Below the pieces are notes generated by a model. That model was not told where the DNA came from, did not search any database, and saw nothing but the letters and a program-made list of their open reading frames with translations. Source: Denitratisoma sp. (GTDB lineage Bacteria; Pseudomonadota; Gammaproteobacteria; Burkholderiales; Rhodocyclaceae). Taken from it: 64,000 nt of DNA. Every line of letters starts with the position of its first letter. Position 1 is the first letter of the stretch. Location: assembly GCA_032027165.1 (NCBI GenBank), contig JAVSMO010000001.1, positions 867,548-931,547 on the forward strand, read 5' to 3'. Below, piece after piece: positions 1-7,842 of this stretch. The translations under genes were made by a program, and so were the position numbers.

Positions 1-68
1 CGATGATCTACACCCACGTGCTCAATAAAGGCGGCCGCGGCGTGACGAGCCCTCTCGACCGGGTTTGA
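1..68 (+). CDS. Integron-type tyrosine recombinase, C-terminal end only
   Basis: The last 21 residues of an open frame entering from the left edge read MIYTHVLNKGGRGVTSPLDR plus a final V before TGA. MIYTHV carrying the catalytic tyrosine, followed by L-N-x-G-G-R-G-V-x-S-P-L-D, is the characteristic C-terminus of integron integrases (IntI), which recombine attI and attC sites. Only the tail is visible, so activity and the rest of the protein cannot be judged. The toxin-antitoxin pair that follows lies in the same direction. In classical integrons cassettes are divergent from intI, so these genes need not be cassettes. Family assignment is fairly secure; that a working integron exists is not shown. 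Confidence 0.75.
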   Translation, partial: MIYTHVLNKGGRGVTSPLDRV

Positions 69-82
69 CGGGCCTCCCTGGC

Positions 83-106
83 AAAGTCAGCTTGCGCAAG
101 ACGGCG
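83..106 (+). repeat. Dispersed bipartite motif, copy 1 (AAAGTCAGC-N9-ACGGCG)
   Basis: One mismatch (final T to C) from AAAGTCAGT-N9-ACGGCG. This is the only copy between genes, lying just after the integrase. Its spacer makes a small palindrome (CTTGCGCAAG) and it overlaps the possible -35 of the toxin-antitoxin promoter. Confidence 0.7.
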
Positions 107-120
107 ATATGGGCTATTTT
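92..120 (+). promoter_or_regulatory. Possible sigma-70 promoter of the toxin-antitoxin pair
   Basis: TTGCGC at 92-97 and TATTTT at 115-120 are 17 bp apart, about 30 bases before the antitoxin start. The match is moderate. A palindrome CTAATTAG at 138-145 could belong to an autoregulatory operator, as such pairs usually repress themselves, but this is inference. Confidence 0.35.
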
Positions 121-150
121 ATGACCATTATTAAGACCTAATTAGAGCCC

Positions 151-396
151 ATGGAAAAAGTCTATGCGGACGCCTCGGTCAGCGTCACCGACCTAAAGAA
201 GAACCCGACCGCCGTCATCGAGCAGGCGGAGGGGTTTCCGGTTGCCATTCTCAACCACAACAAGCCGGCGGCCTACCTGGTGCCGGCGGCATCGTTCGAG
301 CTGTTGATGGACAAGCTTGAGGATGTCGAGTTGGCGGCGCTGGTGCGCAGCCGCCAGAAGGAGCGCAAGATTAAGGTCTCGCTCGATGACCTATAG
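151..396 (+). CDS. Phd/YefM (StbD)-type antitoxin
   Basis: An 81-residue protein beginning MEKVYADASVSVTDLKKNPT, the typical N-terminus of Phd/YefM antitoxins: a DNA-binding fold with V-S-V-x-x-x-K-x-N, then P-V-A-I-L-N-x-x-x-P-x-A-Y-L-V-P. The family neutralises a partner toxin through the C-terminal tail and represses its own operon by binding the promoter DNA. The charged tail (RSRQKERKIKVSLDDL) would be the toxin-binding part. It overlaps the following toxin gene by 11 bp, so the two are translated together. The start lacks a strong ribosome-binding site. Family is clear; activity is inferred. Confidence 0.88.
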   Translation: MEKVYADASVSVTDLKKNPTAVIEQAEGFPVAILNHNKPAAYLVPAASFELLMDKLEDVELAALVRSRQKERKIKVSLDDL

Positions 397-670
397 CCTC
401 GCCTTCCGCGAGTCGGCGCTGAAGGAGTGGAAGAAGCTCGATCCGCCGATCCGGGAACAGTTCAAGAAAAAGCTGGCCGAGCGCCTGGAGCGTCCGCGCG
501 TCGAGTCGGCCCGCCTGTCGGGCATGCCGGATTGCTACAAGATCAAGCTGAAGAGCGCCGGCTATCGCCTCGTCTACCAGGTCGAGGACAGGACGGTGAC
601 GGTCGTGGTGGTTGCAGTCGGCCGACGCGAGAGAAATTTCGTCTACAAGATTGCTGTCAAGCGGGTCTGA
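386..670 (+). CDS. RelE/StbE-type toxin
   Basis: A 94-residue basic protein starting MTYSLAFRESALKEWKKL. It has the RelE/ParE-fold layout: an N-terminal helix rich in Lys, a central L-S-G-M-P-D-C-Y-K-I-K-L, then G-Y-R-L-V-Y-Q-V and the C-terminal strand V-V-V-V-A-V-G-x-R-E-R-x-x-V-Y. RelE proteins are usually ribosome-dependent mRNA endonucleases that halt growth when the antitoxin is lost. The conserved R-L-V-Y and basic C-terminal residues fit RelE better than gyrase-poisoning ParE. I chose the ATG at 386 because it gives the standard family length; a longer upstream frame has no family support. It is encoded right after its antitoxin with an 11-bp overlap. Confidence 0.87.
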   Translation: MTYSLAFRESALKEWKKLDPPIREQFKKKLAERLERPRVESARLSGMPDCYKIKLKSAGYRLVYQVEDRTVTVVVVAVGRRERNFVYKIAVKRV

Positions 671-710
671 CCGTTCGGCCCGCGCAGAAACTCTATTGGC
701 GGGAGGAATC

Positions 711-1568
711 ATGCTAAAGATCGTATTTACGCTGGCCTGCCTGCTGGCGCTGCTTTCCGGTGCGGCCCATGCCCAGCAGCAGCTGGAGATCATCGACCTG
801 AAGAGCCGCACGGCGGACCAGGTGCTGCCGCAGCTGCGGCCCTTCGTCGAGCCGGGCGGCACGCTCTCGGGCATGAACAACAAGATATTCATCCGCGCTT
901 CCGAGGCCAATCGGCGCCAGATCAGGGAGCTGCTCGGCGCCATCGACCGGCCGCCGCGGCGGCTGGTGATCTCGGTGCGGCAGGACACGGACAGCACGGC
1001 CGTGGCGCGCGGCGGCGAGGTGTCGGGCCGGGTGGGTTCGGGCGATGTCCGCATCGAGAGCCGCCGCACCGTCATCGGCGGGTCGGGCGTGGAGGTGCGC
1101 CGAGGCGGCGACGCGGTGCGCGGCCAGGTCTACGATTCGCGCAGCGCGGGCGCCGAGCGCGTCGCGCAGCAGGTGCAGGTGGTGGAGGGCGGCAGGGCGT
1201 TCATCAACGTCGGCACCTCGGTACCGGTGCCGCTGCGCCAGGTGGTGCTGGGGCCGGGCGGGGCGGTGGTGTCGGAGTCGGTGGTGTACCGCGACCTCGG
1301 CACCGGCTTCAGCGCCGAGCCGCAGCTGGCCGGCGACAACGTCACGCTGACCATCAGCCCGACGCACGACACGCCGGGCGCCTACGGCCCGGGCAGCGCC
1401 AACGTGCAGCGCCTCACCACCACGGTGTCGGGGCGGCTGGGCGAGTGGATCGACCTCGGCGGCTCGGTCGAGGAGCGCGCGGGCGAATCCTCCGGCCTGA
1501 CGCGCTATTCCTCGCGCGGCAGCAGCACGGGGCGGCGCGTGCAGCTGAAGGTGGAGGAGCTGCCCTGA
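711..1568 (+). CDS. Small exported secretin-like protein (short N-domain, no clear pore)
   Basis: A 285-residue protein with a good signal peptide (MLKIVFTLACLLALLSGAAHA, cleaved about residue 21) and GGGAGG five bases before the start. Residues about 23-80 (LEIIDLKSRTADQVLPQLRPF, then I-F-I-R-A and I-x-x-L-L-G-A-I-D) match the NolW/secretin N-domain, which forms periplasmic rings in secretins of type II/III secretion and type IV pili. The later part (V-x-x-G-x-x-x-F-I-N-V-G, then L-G-x-W-I-D-L-G-G) looks like scattered pieces of the secretin C-domain. At 285 residues it is far shorter than true secretins (about 450-750) and no full pore module is visible. It stands alone, convergent with the next gene. 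Role unknown; periplasmic or outer-membrane location is inferred. Confidence 0.6.
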   Translation: MLKIVFTLACLLALLSGAAHAQQQLEIIDLKSRTADQVLPQLRPFVEPGGTLSGMNNKIFIRASEANRRQIRELLGAIDRPPRRLVISVRQDTDSTAVARGGEVSGRVGSGDVRIESRRTVIGGSGVEVRRGGDAVRGQVYDSRSAGAERVAQQVQVVEGGRAFINVGTSVPVPLRQVVLGPGGAVVSESVVYRDLGTGFSAEPQLAGDNVTLTISPTHDTPGAYGPGSANVQRLTTTVSGRLGEWIDLGGSVEERAGESSGLTRYSSRGSSTGRRVQLKVEELP

Positions 1569-1569
1569 G

Positions 1570-3966
1570 TCACTTGGGCAGCTCGTAGCCTTTCTCGCGG
1601 AACAGGCGCAGGCAGGCGGCGGCCACCTGCGGGTCGTAGAACCGGCCGCTGTTCTGCTCGATCTCTTCCAGCGCCTTGTCGATGCCGAGCGCCGGCCGGT
1701 AGGGCCGGTGCGAGGCCATCGACTCGACCACGTCGGCCACGGCGAGGATGCGCGCTTCGAGGATGATGGCTTCGCCCTTCAGGCGCTGCGGGTAGCCGCT
1801 GCCGTCGAGGCGCTCGTGGTGCTGCAGGATCACCTCGGGCAGCGGCCAGGGAAATTCCACGCCCTTCAGGATGTCGTAGCCGCTGCGGGCGTGGTTCTTG
1901 ATGATCTCGTATTCCAGGTCGGTCAGCCGCCCCGGCTTGCTGAGGATTTCCGCCGGCACGCTGATCTTGCCGATGTCGTGCACGTAGCCGGTCATGCGCA
2001 GGCCGATGACGGTTTCCGCGGGCAAGTCCAGCTCCTCGCCGAGGGCGGCGGCGAGTTCGCCGACGCGGCGCTCGTGGCCGGAGGTGTAGGGGTCGCGCAG
2101 TTCGACCATGGCGGAGACCGCCTCGACGGTGGCCATCATGGCGTGCTCCAGCTTGCGCGTGTAGCGCTCGATCTCCTCCTGCGCCTTCCTGCGCTCGCCG
2201 ATGTCCTGCGCCACGCCGAGGATCACCGGCTTGCTTTCGAGATGGGCGAGCGTGGCGCGCGCGCCGATGTCCACCGTGCCGCCGTCCTTGCGCAGGCCGG
2301 TGAGGTTGCGCTCGACCGATGCCACCTCGCCGGCGGCGACGGCGCGCAGCATCTCGGCGACGTTGGCCCGATCCGCCTCGGCGACCAGCGGCAGGATCTC
2401 CCTGCCGTCGAGCTCGCCCGGCGCATAGCCGAGAATCTCGCAGGCGCGCGGGTTGGCGAAGACGAAGCGCCCGCCGTCAAGCATGAAGATGGCGGCGATG
2501 TTCTGTTCGACGACGCTGCGGAACAGGATTTCCCGCTCCCGCACCGATTCCTCGGCCAGCCGCCGCAGCGCCTCCCGGTCGAAGTTCTCGAGGGCGAAGG
2601 AGACATCCTTGGCCATCTCCTCGAGCAGGGTACAGGTTTGCGCGTCGAAGACGCCCGCCTCGGCCGCATACAGGTTGAGCGCGCCGACGACGAAGTTGCG
2701 GCGCGTCAGCGGCAGCGCGGCCGAGGCGCGGATGCCGGCCTGCCGGGCCGCCTCGTGCCAGGGCGCGGTGGCCGGATCGGCGAGGAAGTCGTTGCAATAG
2801 TAGGGGCGTCCTTCGCGCAGGGCGATCGCCGAGGGGCCGCGGCCTTCCGGCAGGGCCGGATCGAGGCTGATGCCGATGCTGCTCAGATAATCGCCAAGGT
2901 TGCCGGCGCTTGCGTTGGGCGCCAGCCTGGCCGTGGCCTCGTCGATGAGGCCGATCCAGGCGCCGAGGTAGCCGCCGGTGTCCGCGCAGATATGGCAGAT
3001 CCGCTCGAACAGTTCGTCGCGGCTGCCAATGCGGACGATGGCCTCGTTGGTCTGGCTGAGCACGGCGTAGGCCGTATACAGGCGGCGGATCTGCGCCGCC
3101 GCCGCGTGCTGGTCCTCCAGCAGGCTGAGCAGGGCGGCGCGCGCGCGCGCGTTCTCCTCGATGCGCCGCTGCAGCTCGGCTTCCAGGGCCTTGCGCGCGG
3201 TGATGTCGCGGATGACGGCGGTGAACTGCGTGCGGCCGCCCACCCCGGCCGCCGACAGCGCGATCTCGATCGGGAAGGGGTTGCCGTCCTTCCGGCGCCC
3301 TTCGATCTCGACGACCCGGCCCATGATGCGGGATTCGTGCGTTTCCAGGTAGCGCCGCATGCCGGTGCGGTGGGCGTCATGGTGCTTTGGGGGGATCAGC
3401 AGGGTGACCGGTTGGCCGAGGGCCTCGGCGGCGGCGTAGCCGAAGACGGTTTCCGCGCCGCGGCTGAAGTAGCGGATGATCCCGTCGTCGTCGGCGGCGA
3501 CGATGGCGTCGGCCGCGGAGTCGGCCATGGCGCGGAAGCGTGCCTCGCTCTCGCGCAGGGCGGCTTCGGCCCTTTGCCGCTCGCGCCGCTCGCCGGCATC
3601 GGCGAGCTCGCGCACCACCGCCGGGGCGAGGCGCGACAGATTGCTCTTCATGATGAAGTCGTCGGCGCCCCGGCGCATCAGCTCGACGGCGGCCTCCTCC
3701 TTGATGGCGCCGGAGACGACGATGAAGGGAATGTCGCGCCCGCTCTCCTGCAGGAGGGACAGCGCGGCGCCGGCATCGAAATCGGGCAGGCGGTAGTCGG
3801 ACAGCACGACGTCCCAGTGCTGCCTTTCCAGCGCGGCGGCCATCGCCCCGGCCGTTTCGACGCGCTCATGCAGGACTTCGTGGCCGGCCTGTTGCAGATG
3901 CCGCACCAGCAGGCGGGCGTCGTCGGCGGAGTCTTCGACGATCAGGACGGAGAGGGGCGCGTTCAT
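1570..3966 (-). CDS. Response regulator REC-PAS-GAF-PAS-HD-GYP (c-di-GMP phosphodiesterase)
   Basis: A 798-residue soluble protein. Residues 1-120 are a receiver domain with acidic residues E11/D12 and likely phosphoacceptor D57 (VVLSDYRLPD). PAS follows at about 140-265, GAF at about 310-460, PAS at about 475-595, and HD-GYP at about 605-795. The HD-GYP motifs are intact: SGHERRV, VHDIGKISVPAEIL, HHERLDGSGYP and ARILAVADVVESM. The family hydrolyses cyclic di-GMP, so phosphorylation and PAS/GAF ligand signals probably set phosphodiesterase output. The start codon overlaps the stop of the upstream membrane sensor (ATGA), so the two are coupled. No kinase domain exists in either protein, so the phosphodonor must come from elsewhere. 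Confidence 0.9.
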   Translation of the reverse strand: MNAPLSVLIVEDSADDARLLVRHLQQAGHEVLHERVETAGAMAAALERQHWDVVLSDYRLPDFDAGAALSLLQESGRDIPFIVVSGAIKEEAAVELMRRGADDFIMKSNLSRLAPAVVRELADAGERRERQRAEAALRESEARFRAMADSAADAIVAADDDGIIRYFSRGAETVFGYAAAEALGQPVTLLIPPKHHDAHRTGMRRYLETHESRIMGRVVEIEGRRKDGNPFPIEIALSAAGVGGRTQFTAVIRDITARKALEAELQRRIEENARARAALLSLLEDQHAAAAQIRRLYTAYAVLSQTNEAIVRIGSRDELFERICHICADTGGYLGAWIGLIDEATARLAPNASAGNLGDYLSSIGISLDPALPEGRGPSAIALREGRPYYCNDFLADPATAPWHEAARQAGIRASAALPLTRRNFVVGALNLYAAEAGVFDAQTCTLLEEMAKDVSFALENFDREALRRLAEESVREREILFRSVVEQNIAAIFMLDGGRFVFANPRACEILGYAPGELDGREILPLVAEADRANVAEMLRAVAAGEVASVERNLTGLRKDGGTVDIGARATLAHLESKPVILGVAQDIGERRKAQEEIERYTRKLEHAMMATVEAVSAMVELRDPYTSGHERRVGELAAALGEELDLPAETVIGLRMTGYVHDIGKISVPAEILSKPGRLTDLEYEIIKNHARSGYDILKGVEFPWPLPEVILQHHERLDGSGYPQRLKGEAIILEARILAVADVVESMASHRPYRPALGIDKALEEIEQNSGRFYDPQVAAACLRLFREKGYELPK

Positions 3967-5744
3967 GTCGGAGCGGCCTTGGAGGGATGCGCCTCGCTGG
4001 GCGGCGCGGCGTCCTGCGGCTGTCCGTAGCGGGGCGGTTCGCCGAGCCGCTGCCGCAATGCGTTTACTTCGGCCTTGAGTTCGCCGATGCGGTCCTCGCG
4101 GTCGAGGGTGACCTCGTACCAGCGGCGCAGCTCGTCGAGCTGCCTGCGCACGGTTTCCTCGGCGCGCCGGCGCTCGCCGATGTCGCGGATGAAGCTCTGG
4201 CGGAAGCGCTGCCCGCCGATCTCGACGACGCGCGAGCTGATTTCCACCGGGAACGGGCTGCCGTCCTTGCGCCGGTGCACGGTCTCGAACTGGATGCCGC
4301 CCGGCCTGTCGGCGGCGTTGAACTGGCGGTCGAGGGAATCGAGCGAGTCCGGGTCGCGCAGGTCGCGGATTTGGAGCGTGCGGATTTCCTCTGCCGTGTA
4401 GCCGTAGGCGGCGAGCGCCGCCTCGTTCGCCTCGACGATCCGGCCCGCCGGGTCGGCGAGCAGGATGATGTCGCGCGCCTGCTGGAACAGCGCCTCGAAG
4501 CGGAGGGCCAGCGCCGTCCGCTCCGCCTGCGCCTGCCGCTCGCTGGCGGCATGGACGGCCTGGCGGTTGCGCCAGAGCAGGACGACGAACAGGGCGGAGA
4601 TGCCGATCGCGAGCAGGACCATGGCGAATATCTGGCCGGCCTGCCGGCGCAGCGGCCGCAGCACCTCCTCGGTGTCGGTCTTGGCCACGATGTGCCAGGG
4701 CGTGCCGGGCACGCTTTCGAAGGCGGCAATGACCTCGATGCCGCGGAAGTCCCGGCCCTCGAAGATGCCTTTTCCGTCCTTCCGGTCCCTGGGCGACGAC
4801 AAGGCCGTATCGGCGAGCGGAACGCGCTGCTCCGTCGGGCGCGCGCCCGAGCGGCGCGGCGGCGTGATGAAGACGACGTGGTCGCCTTCCACCCGTAGCA
4901 GCAATGCTTCCGAGGAATCGCTCGGAATCGGCCAGGACTGCGCCATCGAAAACAGCAGGGCGAGCGGATCGGCGCTGAGGACCAGCACGCCCGCGGCTTC
5001 CGGCAGCGGCAGCAGGAAGTCGATGCGGTAGGTCCGGCCGGCGGCATCGACGGGATGCACGTCGTGGAGGCGGAAGCCGCCGTCGGCGGCGGTGTGCGCG
5101 ATCGCCTGCCTGAGCGCGGTTTCGGGTTCGCGGGCCTCGCCGGCCTGCAGCAGGGGGCGGCCGTCCGCGGCGTAGAGGCCGATCGCCGTCCACTCGCCGG
5201 CTTCGAGCAGGGCATCGAAATGCAGGCGGACGTGGCGGTCTGCGTCCGGCGCGTTGTCGGTCGCGAGCCGCCGCGCGGCCTCGAGGAGGTCCGGGTCGCG
5301 CCGCAGGATTTCCGCCTGCTGGTGACCCCGGTCGACCCAGCGCCGGATCTGGACGGCCTTGAGCTCGGCGATGGCGGCTTGCTGGCTATGCTGCTGCTTC
5401 TTGAAGGCGGTGGCCTGGTGGCGATAGGCGAGGGTGCCGGTGCCGGCGATGAGCGCGACGAGCAGCAGGAAAGTCAGTCCCAGCAGCACGGCGCCGTGGG
5501 TGTCCGGCGCGGCCGCGGCGGCCGGTGCCGGCGTGCGCATGAGCACGTACATCACCAGCGCCGTCACGGTCACGAAGCCGAGCCCCTTCCAGGACTGGAC
5601 GAGGAAGTGCGTTTCGTGATCCTGGACGAGCGTGGCGGTCAGCGCGTCGGAAACCAATATCCACAGCACGGCTGTCGCCAGATAGCCCAGCGAGATCCTG
5701 GCTGGGCGGGAAAGCTGCCATTTTTTCTTTTTGTCCGGTTGCAT
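3963..5744 (-). CDS. Membrane sensor: periplasmic domain, PAS, coiled coil, no kinase
   Basis: About 593 residues from the ATG at 5744, which has a G-rich site upstream; an ATG at 5789 would add 15 residues. Hydrophobic segments near the N-terminus (SLGYLATAVLWILVSDALTA; a second around VTVTALVMYVLM; VLLGLTFLLLVALIAGTGTL) precede a periplasmic Cache-like region of about 220 residues. A further membrane segment (FAMVLLAIGISALFVVLLW) leads to a PAS domain (FEALFQQARDIILLADPAG to about FRQSFIRDIGERRRAE) and a short coiled coil. There is no histidine kinase, GGDEF or EAL domain. The stop overlaps the start of the REC-HD-GYP gene by 4 bp, so this is probably the sensory partner of that phosphodiesterase, acting by contact or through a third kinase. 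Ligand unknown. Confidence 0.82.
   Translation of the reverse strand: MQPDKKKKWQLSRPARISLGYLATAVLWILVSDALTATLVQDHETHFLVQSWKGLGFVTVTALVMYVLMRTPAPAAAAAPDTHGAVLLGLTFLLLVALIAGTGTLAYRHQATAFKKQQHSQQAAIAELKAVQIRRWVDRGHQQAEILRRDPDLLEAARRLATDNAPDADRHVRLHFDALLEAGEWTAIGLYAADGRPLLQAGEAREPETALRQAIAHTAADGGFRLHDVHPVDAAGRTYRIDFLLPLPEAAGVLVLSADPLALLFSMAQSWPIPSDSSEALLLRVEGDHVVFITPPRRSGARPTEQRVPLADTALSSPRDRKDGKGIFEGRDFRGIEVIAAFESVPGTPWHIVAKTDTEEVLRPLRRQAGQIFAMVLLAIGISALFVVLLWRNRQAVHAASERQAQAERTALALRFEALFQQARDIILLADPAGRIVEANEAALAAYGYTAEEIRTLQIRDLRDPDSLDSLDRQFNAADRPGGIQFETVHRRKDGSPFPVEISSRVVEIGGQRFRQSFIRDIGERRRAEETVRRQLDELRRWYEVTLDREDRIGELKAEVNALRQRLGEPPRYGQPQDAAPPSEAHPSKAAPT
5470..5493 (+). repeat. Dispersed bipartite motif, copy 2
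   Basis: Exact AAAGTCAGT-N9-ACGGCG, spacer CCCAGCAGC. It lies antisense in the membrane sensor gene, where the opposite strand codes for A-V-L-L-G-L-T-F. Confidence 0.85.
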
Positions 5745-5889
5745 GAGCGCATACCCCCGCGGAACTCGGTGTTCCAATGAATTTATCATAGCATCCAACC
5801 GGACCAAGCCCGCAGCCGGACACCTTCGATTCGCACCGGATGGCCCCATTGGCCGTGCTACCATTCTGCGCATCGTCCCTGCACCGTAA

Positions 5890-7842
5890 ATGCCCGAACT
5901 TTCCACCGTTTTTGCCGCCGACGGCGCGCTCGCCCGCGCCATTCCCGGCTTTCGCCTGCGCCCGCAGCAGGTCGAGATGGCGGAGCGCATCGCCGCCGCC
6001 ATCCAGTCGCACGGCGTGCTGGTGGCGGAAGCCGGCACCGGCACCGGCAAGACCTTCGCCTACCTGGTGCCGGCGCTGCTGGCCGGCGGCAAGGTGATCG
6101 TGTCGACCGGCACCAAGACCCTGCAGGACCAGCTCTTCCAGCGCGACCTGCCGACGGTGCGCGACGCGCTGAAGGCGCCGGCCACCCTCGCGCTGCTCAA
6201 GGGCCGCGCCAACTACGTCTGCCACTACCACCTCGAGCGTGCCCGCACGGAGGGGCGCTTCCTCTCGCGCGAGGAGGCCGGCCACATCCTCGCCATCGCC
6301 CGCTTCGCCAAGACCAGCACGACCGGCGACAAGGCCGAATGCGCCGCCGTGCCGGAGGATTCCGGCGCCTGGGCTCAGGCGACTTCGACGCGCGACAACT
6401 GCCTCGGCCAGGAATGCCCGAACGCCAAGGAGTGCTTCGTCATGGCGGCGCGGCGCGAGGCGCAGGCGGCCGACGTGGTGGTGGTGAACCATCATCTCTT
6501 CTTTGCCGACGTGATGCTGCGCGACACCGGCGTCGCCGAGCTGCTGCCGGCCTGCAACACCGTGATCTTCGACGAGGCGCACCAGCTGCCGGAGACGGCC
6601 AGCCTGTTCTTCGGCGAGAGCGTGTCGACGGCGCAGCTCGTCGAGCTGGCGCGCGACGCGCGCCTGGAGGGTCTCGCCGCGGCGAAGGATTTCCTCGACC
6701 TGCCGGAGGGCGCCCGCCTGCTGGAGAAGGCGGCGCGCGACCTGCGCCTGGCGGTGCCCGGCGAGAACGCGCGCTTCGCCGCGGCGCAGCTGCCGCCGGC
6801 CTTCCTCGAGGCGCTCGACAGGACGGCCACCGAACTGGCGCATTTCGGCGCGCTGCTGGAGACGCAGGCGGAACGCTCGGAGGGGCTGGAGCACTGTTGG
6901 CGCCGCGCACAGGAACTGCAAGTCGTGCTCAAGCGCTGGCGCGACGTCGAGGAGCCGGGCCTGGTCAGGTGGGCCGAGGTGTTCAGCCAGTCGCTGGCGC
7001 TCAACGCCACGCCGCTGGTCATCGCCGACGTCTTCAAAAAGCAGATGGAAGGCCACCCGCGCGCCTGGATATTCACCTCGGCGACACTGGCGGTGGAGAG
7101 CGACTTCTCGCACTACTGCAACGAACTCGGCCTGAATGGCGGAGAGAATCCCGCCGACACCGGCTGCTGGGGAAGCCCCTTCGACTACCCGAACCAGGCG
7201 CTGCTCTACGCGCCGCAGGCCATGCCCGACCCGAACAGCCGCGAGTACAACGAGGCGGTGGTCGACGCGGCCTGGCCGCTGATCCATGCCAGCCGCGGCC
7301 GCGCCTTCGTGCTGTGCACCAGCCTGCGCGCCATGCGGCGCATCCACGAGCTGCTGAAAGACCGTTTCGCGAACGAGGGCTTCGACCACCCGCTGCTGCT
7401 GCAGGGCGAGGGGAGCAAGAGCGATTTGCTGGCGCGCTTCCGCCGCCTCGGCAACGCCGTGCTGGTGGCGAGCCAGAGCTTCTGGGAGGGCGTGGACGTG
7501 CGCGGCGAGGCGCTGCAGCTCGTCGTCATCGACAAGCTGCCCTTCGCGCCGCCCGACGATCCGGTGCTGGCGGCGCGCATCGAGCACATGAAGCGGGAGG
7601 GCCGCAACGCCTTCATGGAATACCAGTTGCCGCGCGCCGTGATCAGCGTCAAGCAGGGCGCCGGCCGCCTGATCCGCGACGAGAGCGACCGCGGCGTGCT
7701 GATGATCTGCGACCCGCGGCTCATCACGAAGCCCTACGGCAAGCGCGTCTGGCGCTCCCTGCCGCCGATGCGGCGCACGCGAGAGGAGGACGAGGCGGTG
7801 GCGTTTTTCGACACGGCGGAGGCGGGCGATGCGCTGGCCTGA
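5890..7842 (+). CDS. yoaA: YoaA/DinG-family ATP-dependent DNA helicase
   Basis: A 650-residue superfamily 2 helicase of the iron-sulfur XPD/DinG group. Walker A (GTGTGKT) is at about 49-55, DEAH (IFDEAHQLPE) about 230, motif III S-A-T-L about 395, and motif VI as VKQGAGRLIRDESDRGVL near the C-terminus. Four cysteines (in NYVCHYHL, NCLGQECPNAKECF) are spaced as the [4Fe-4S] ligands of DinG/YoaA/XPD. Such enzymes unwind 5'-3' and act in repair of replication blocks and R-loops. Length fits YoaA (about 636) better than DinG (about 716). It heads a seven-gene operon and overlaps the next gene by 14 bp. Its link to the cofactor genes downstream is probably only transcriptional. Confidence 0.85.
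   Translation: MPELSTVFAADGALARAIPGFRLRPQQVEMAERIAAAIQSHGVLVAEAGTGTGKTFAYLVPALLAGGKVIVSTGTKTLQDQLFQRDLPTVRDALKAPATLALLKGRANYVCHYHLERARTEGRFLSREEAGHILAIARFAKTSTTGDKAECAAVPEDSGAWAQATSTRDNCLGQECPNAKECFVMAARREAQAADVVVVNHHLFFADVMLRDTGVAELLPACNTVIFDEAHQLPETASLFFGESVSTAQLVELARDARLEGLAAAKDFLDLPEGARLLEKAARDLRLAVPGENARFAAAQLPPAFLEALDRTATELAHFGALLETQAERSEGLEHCWRRAQELQVVLKRWRDVEEPGLVRWAEVFSQSLALNATPLVIADVFKKQMEGHPRAWIFTSATLAVESDFSHYCNELGLNGGENPADTGCWGSPFDYPNQALLYAPQAMPDPNSREYNEAVVDAAWPLIHASRGRAFVLCTSLRAMRRIHELLKDRFANEGFDHPLLLQGEGSKSDLLARFRRLGNAVLVASQSFWEGVDVRGEALQLVVIDKLPFAPPDDPVLAARIEHMKREGRNAFMEYQLPRAVISVKQGAGRLIRDESDRGVLMICDPRLITKPYGKRVWRSLPPMRRTREEDEAVAFFDTAEAGDALA

Noticed and set aside
83..106. Dispersed motif interpreted as a promoter or as an attI/attC site
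   Set aside because: Nine other copies lie inside core genes in both orientations, with no fixed distance to gene starts and no integron core sequence GTTRRRY.
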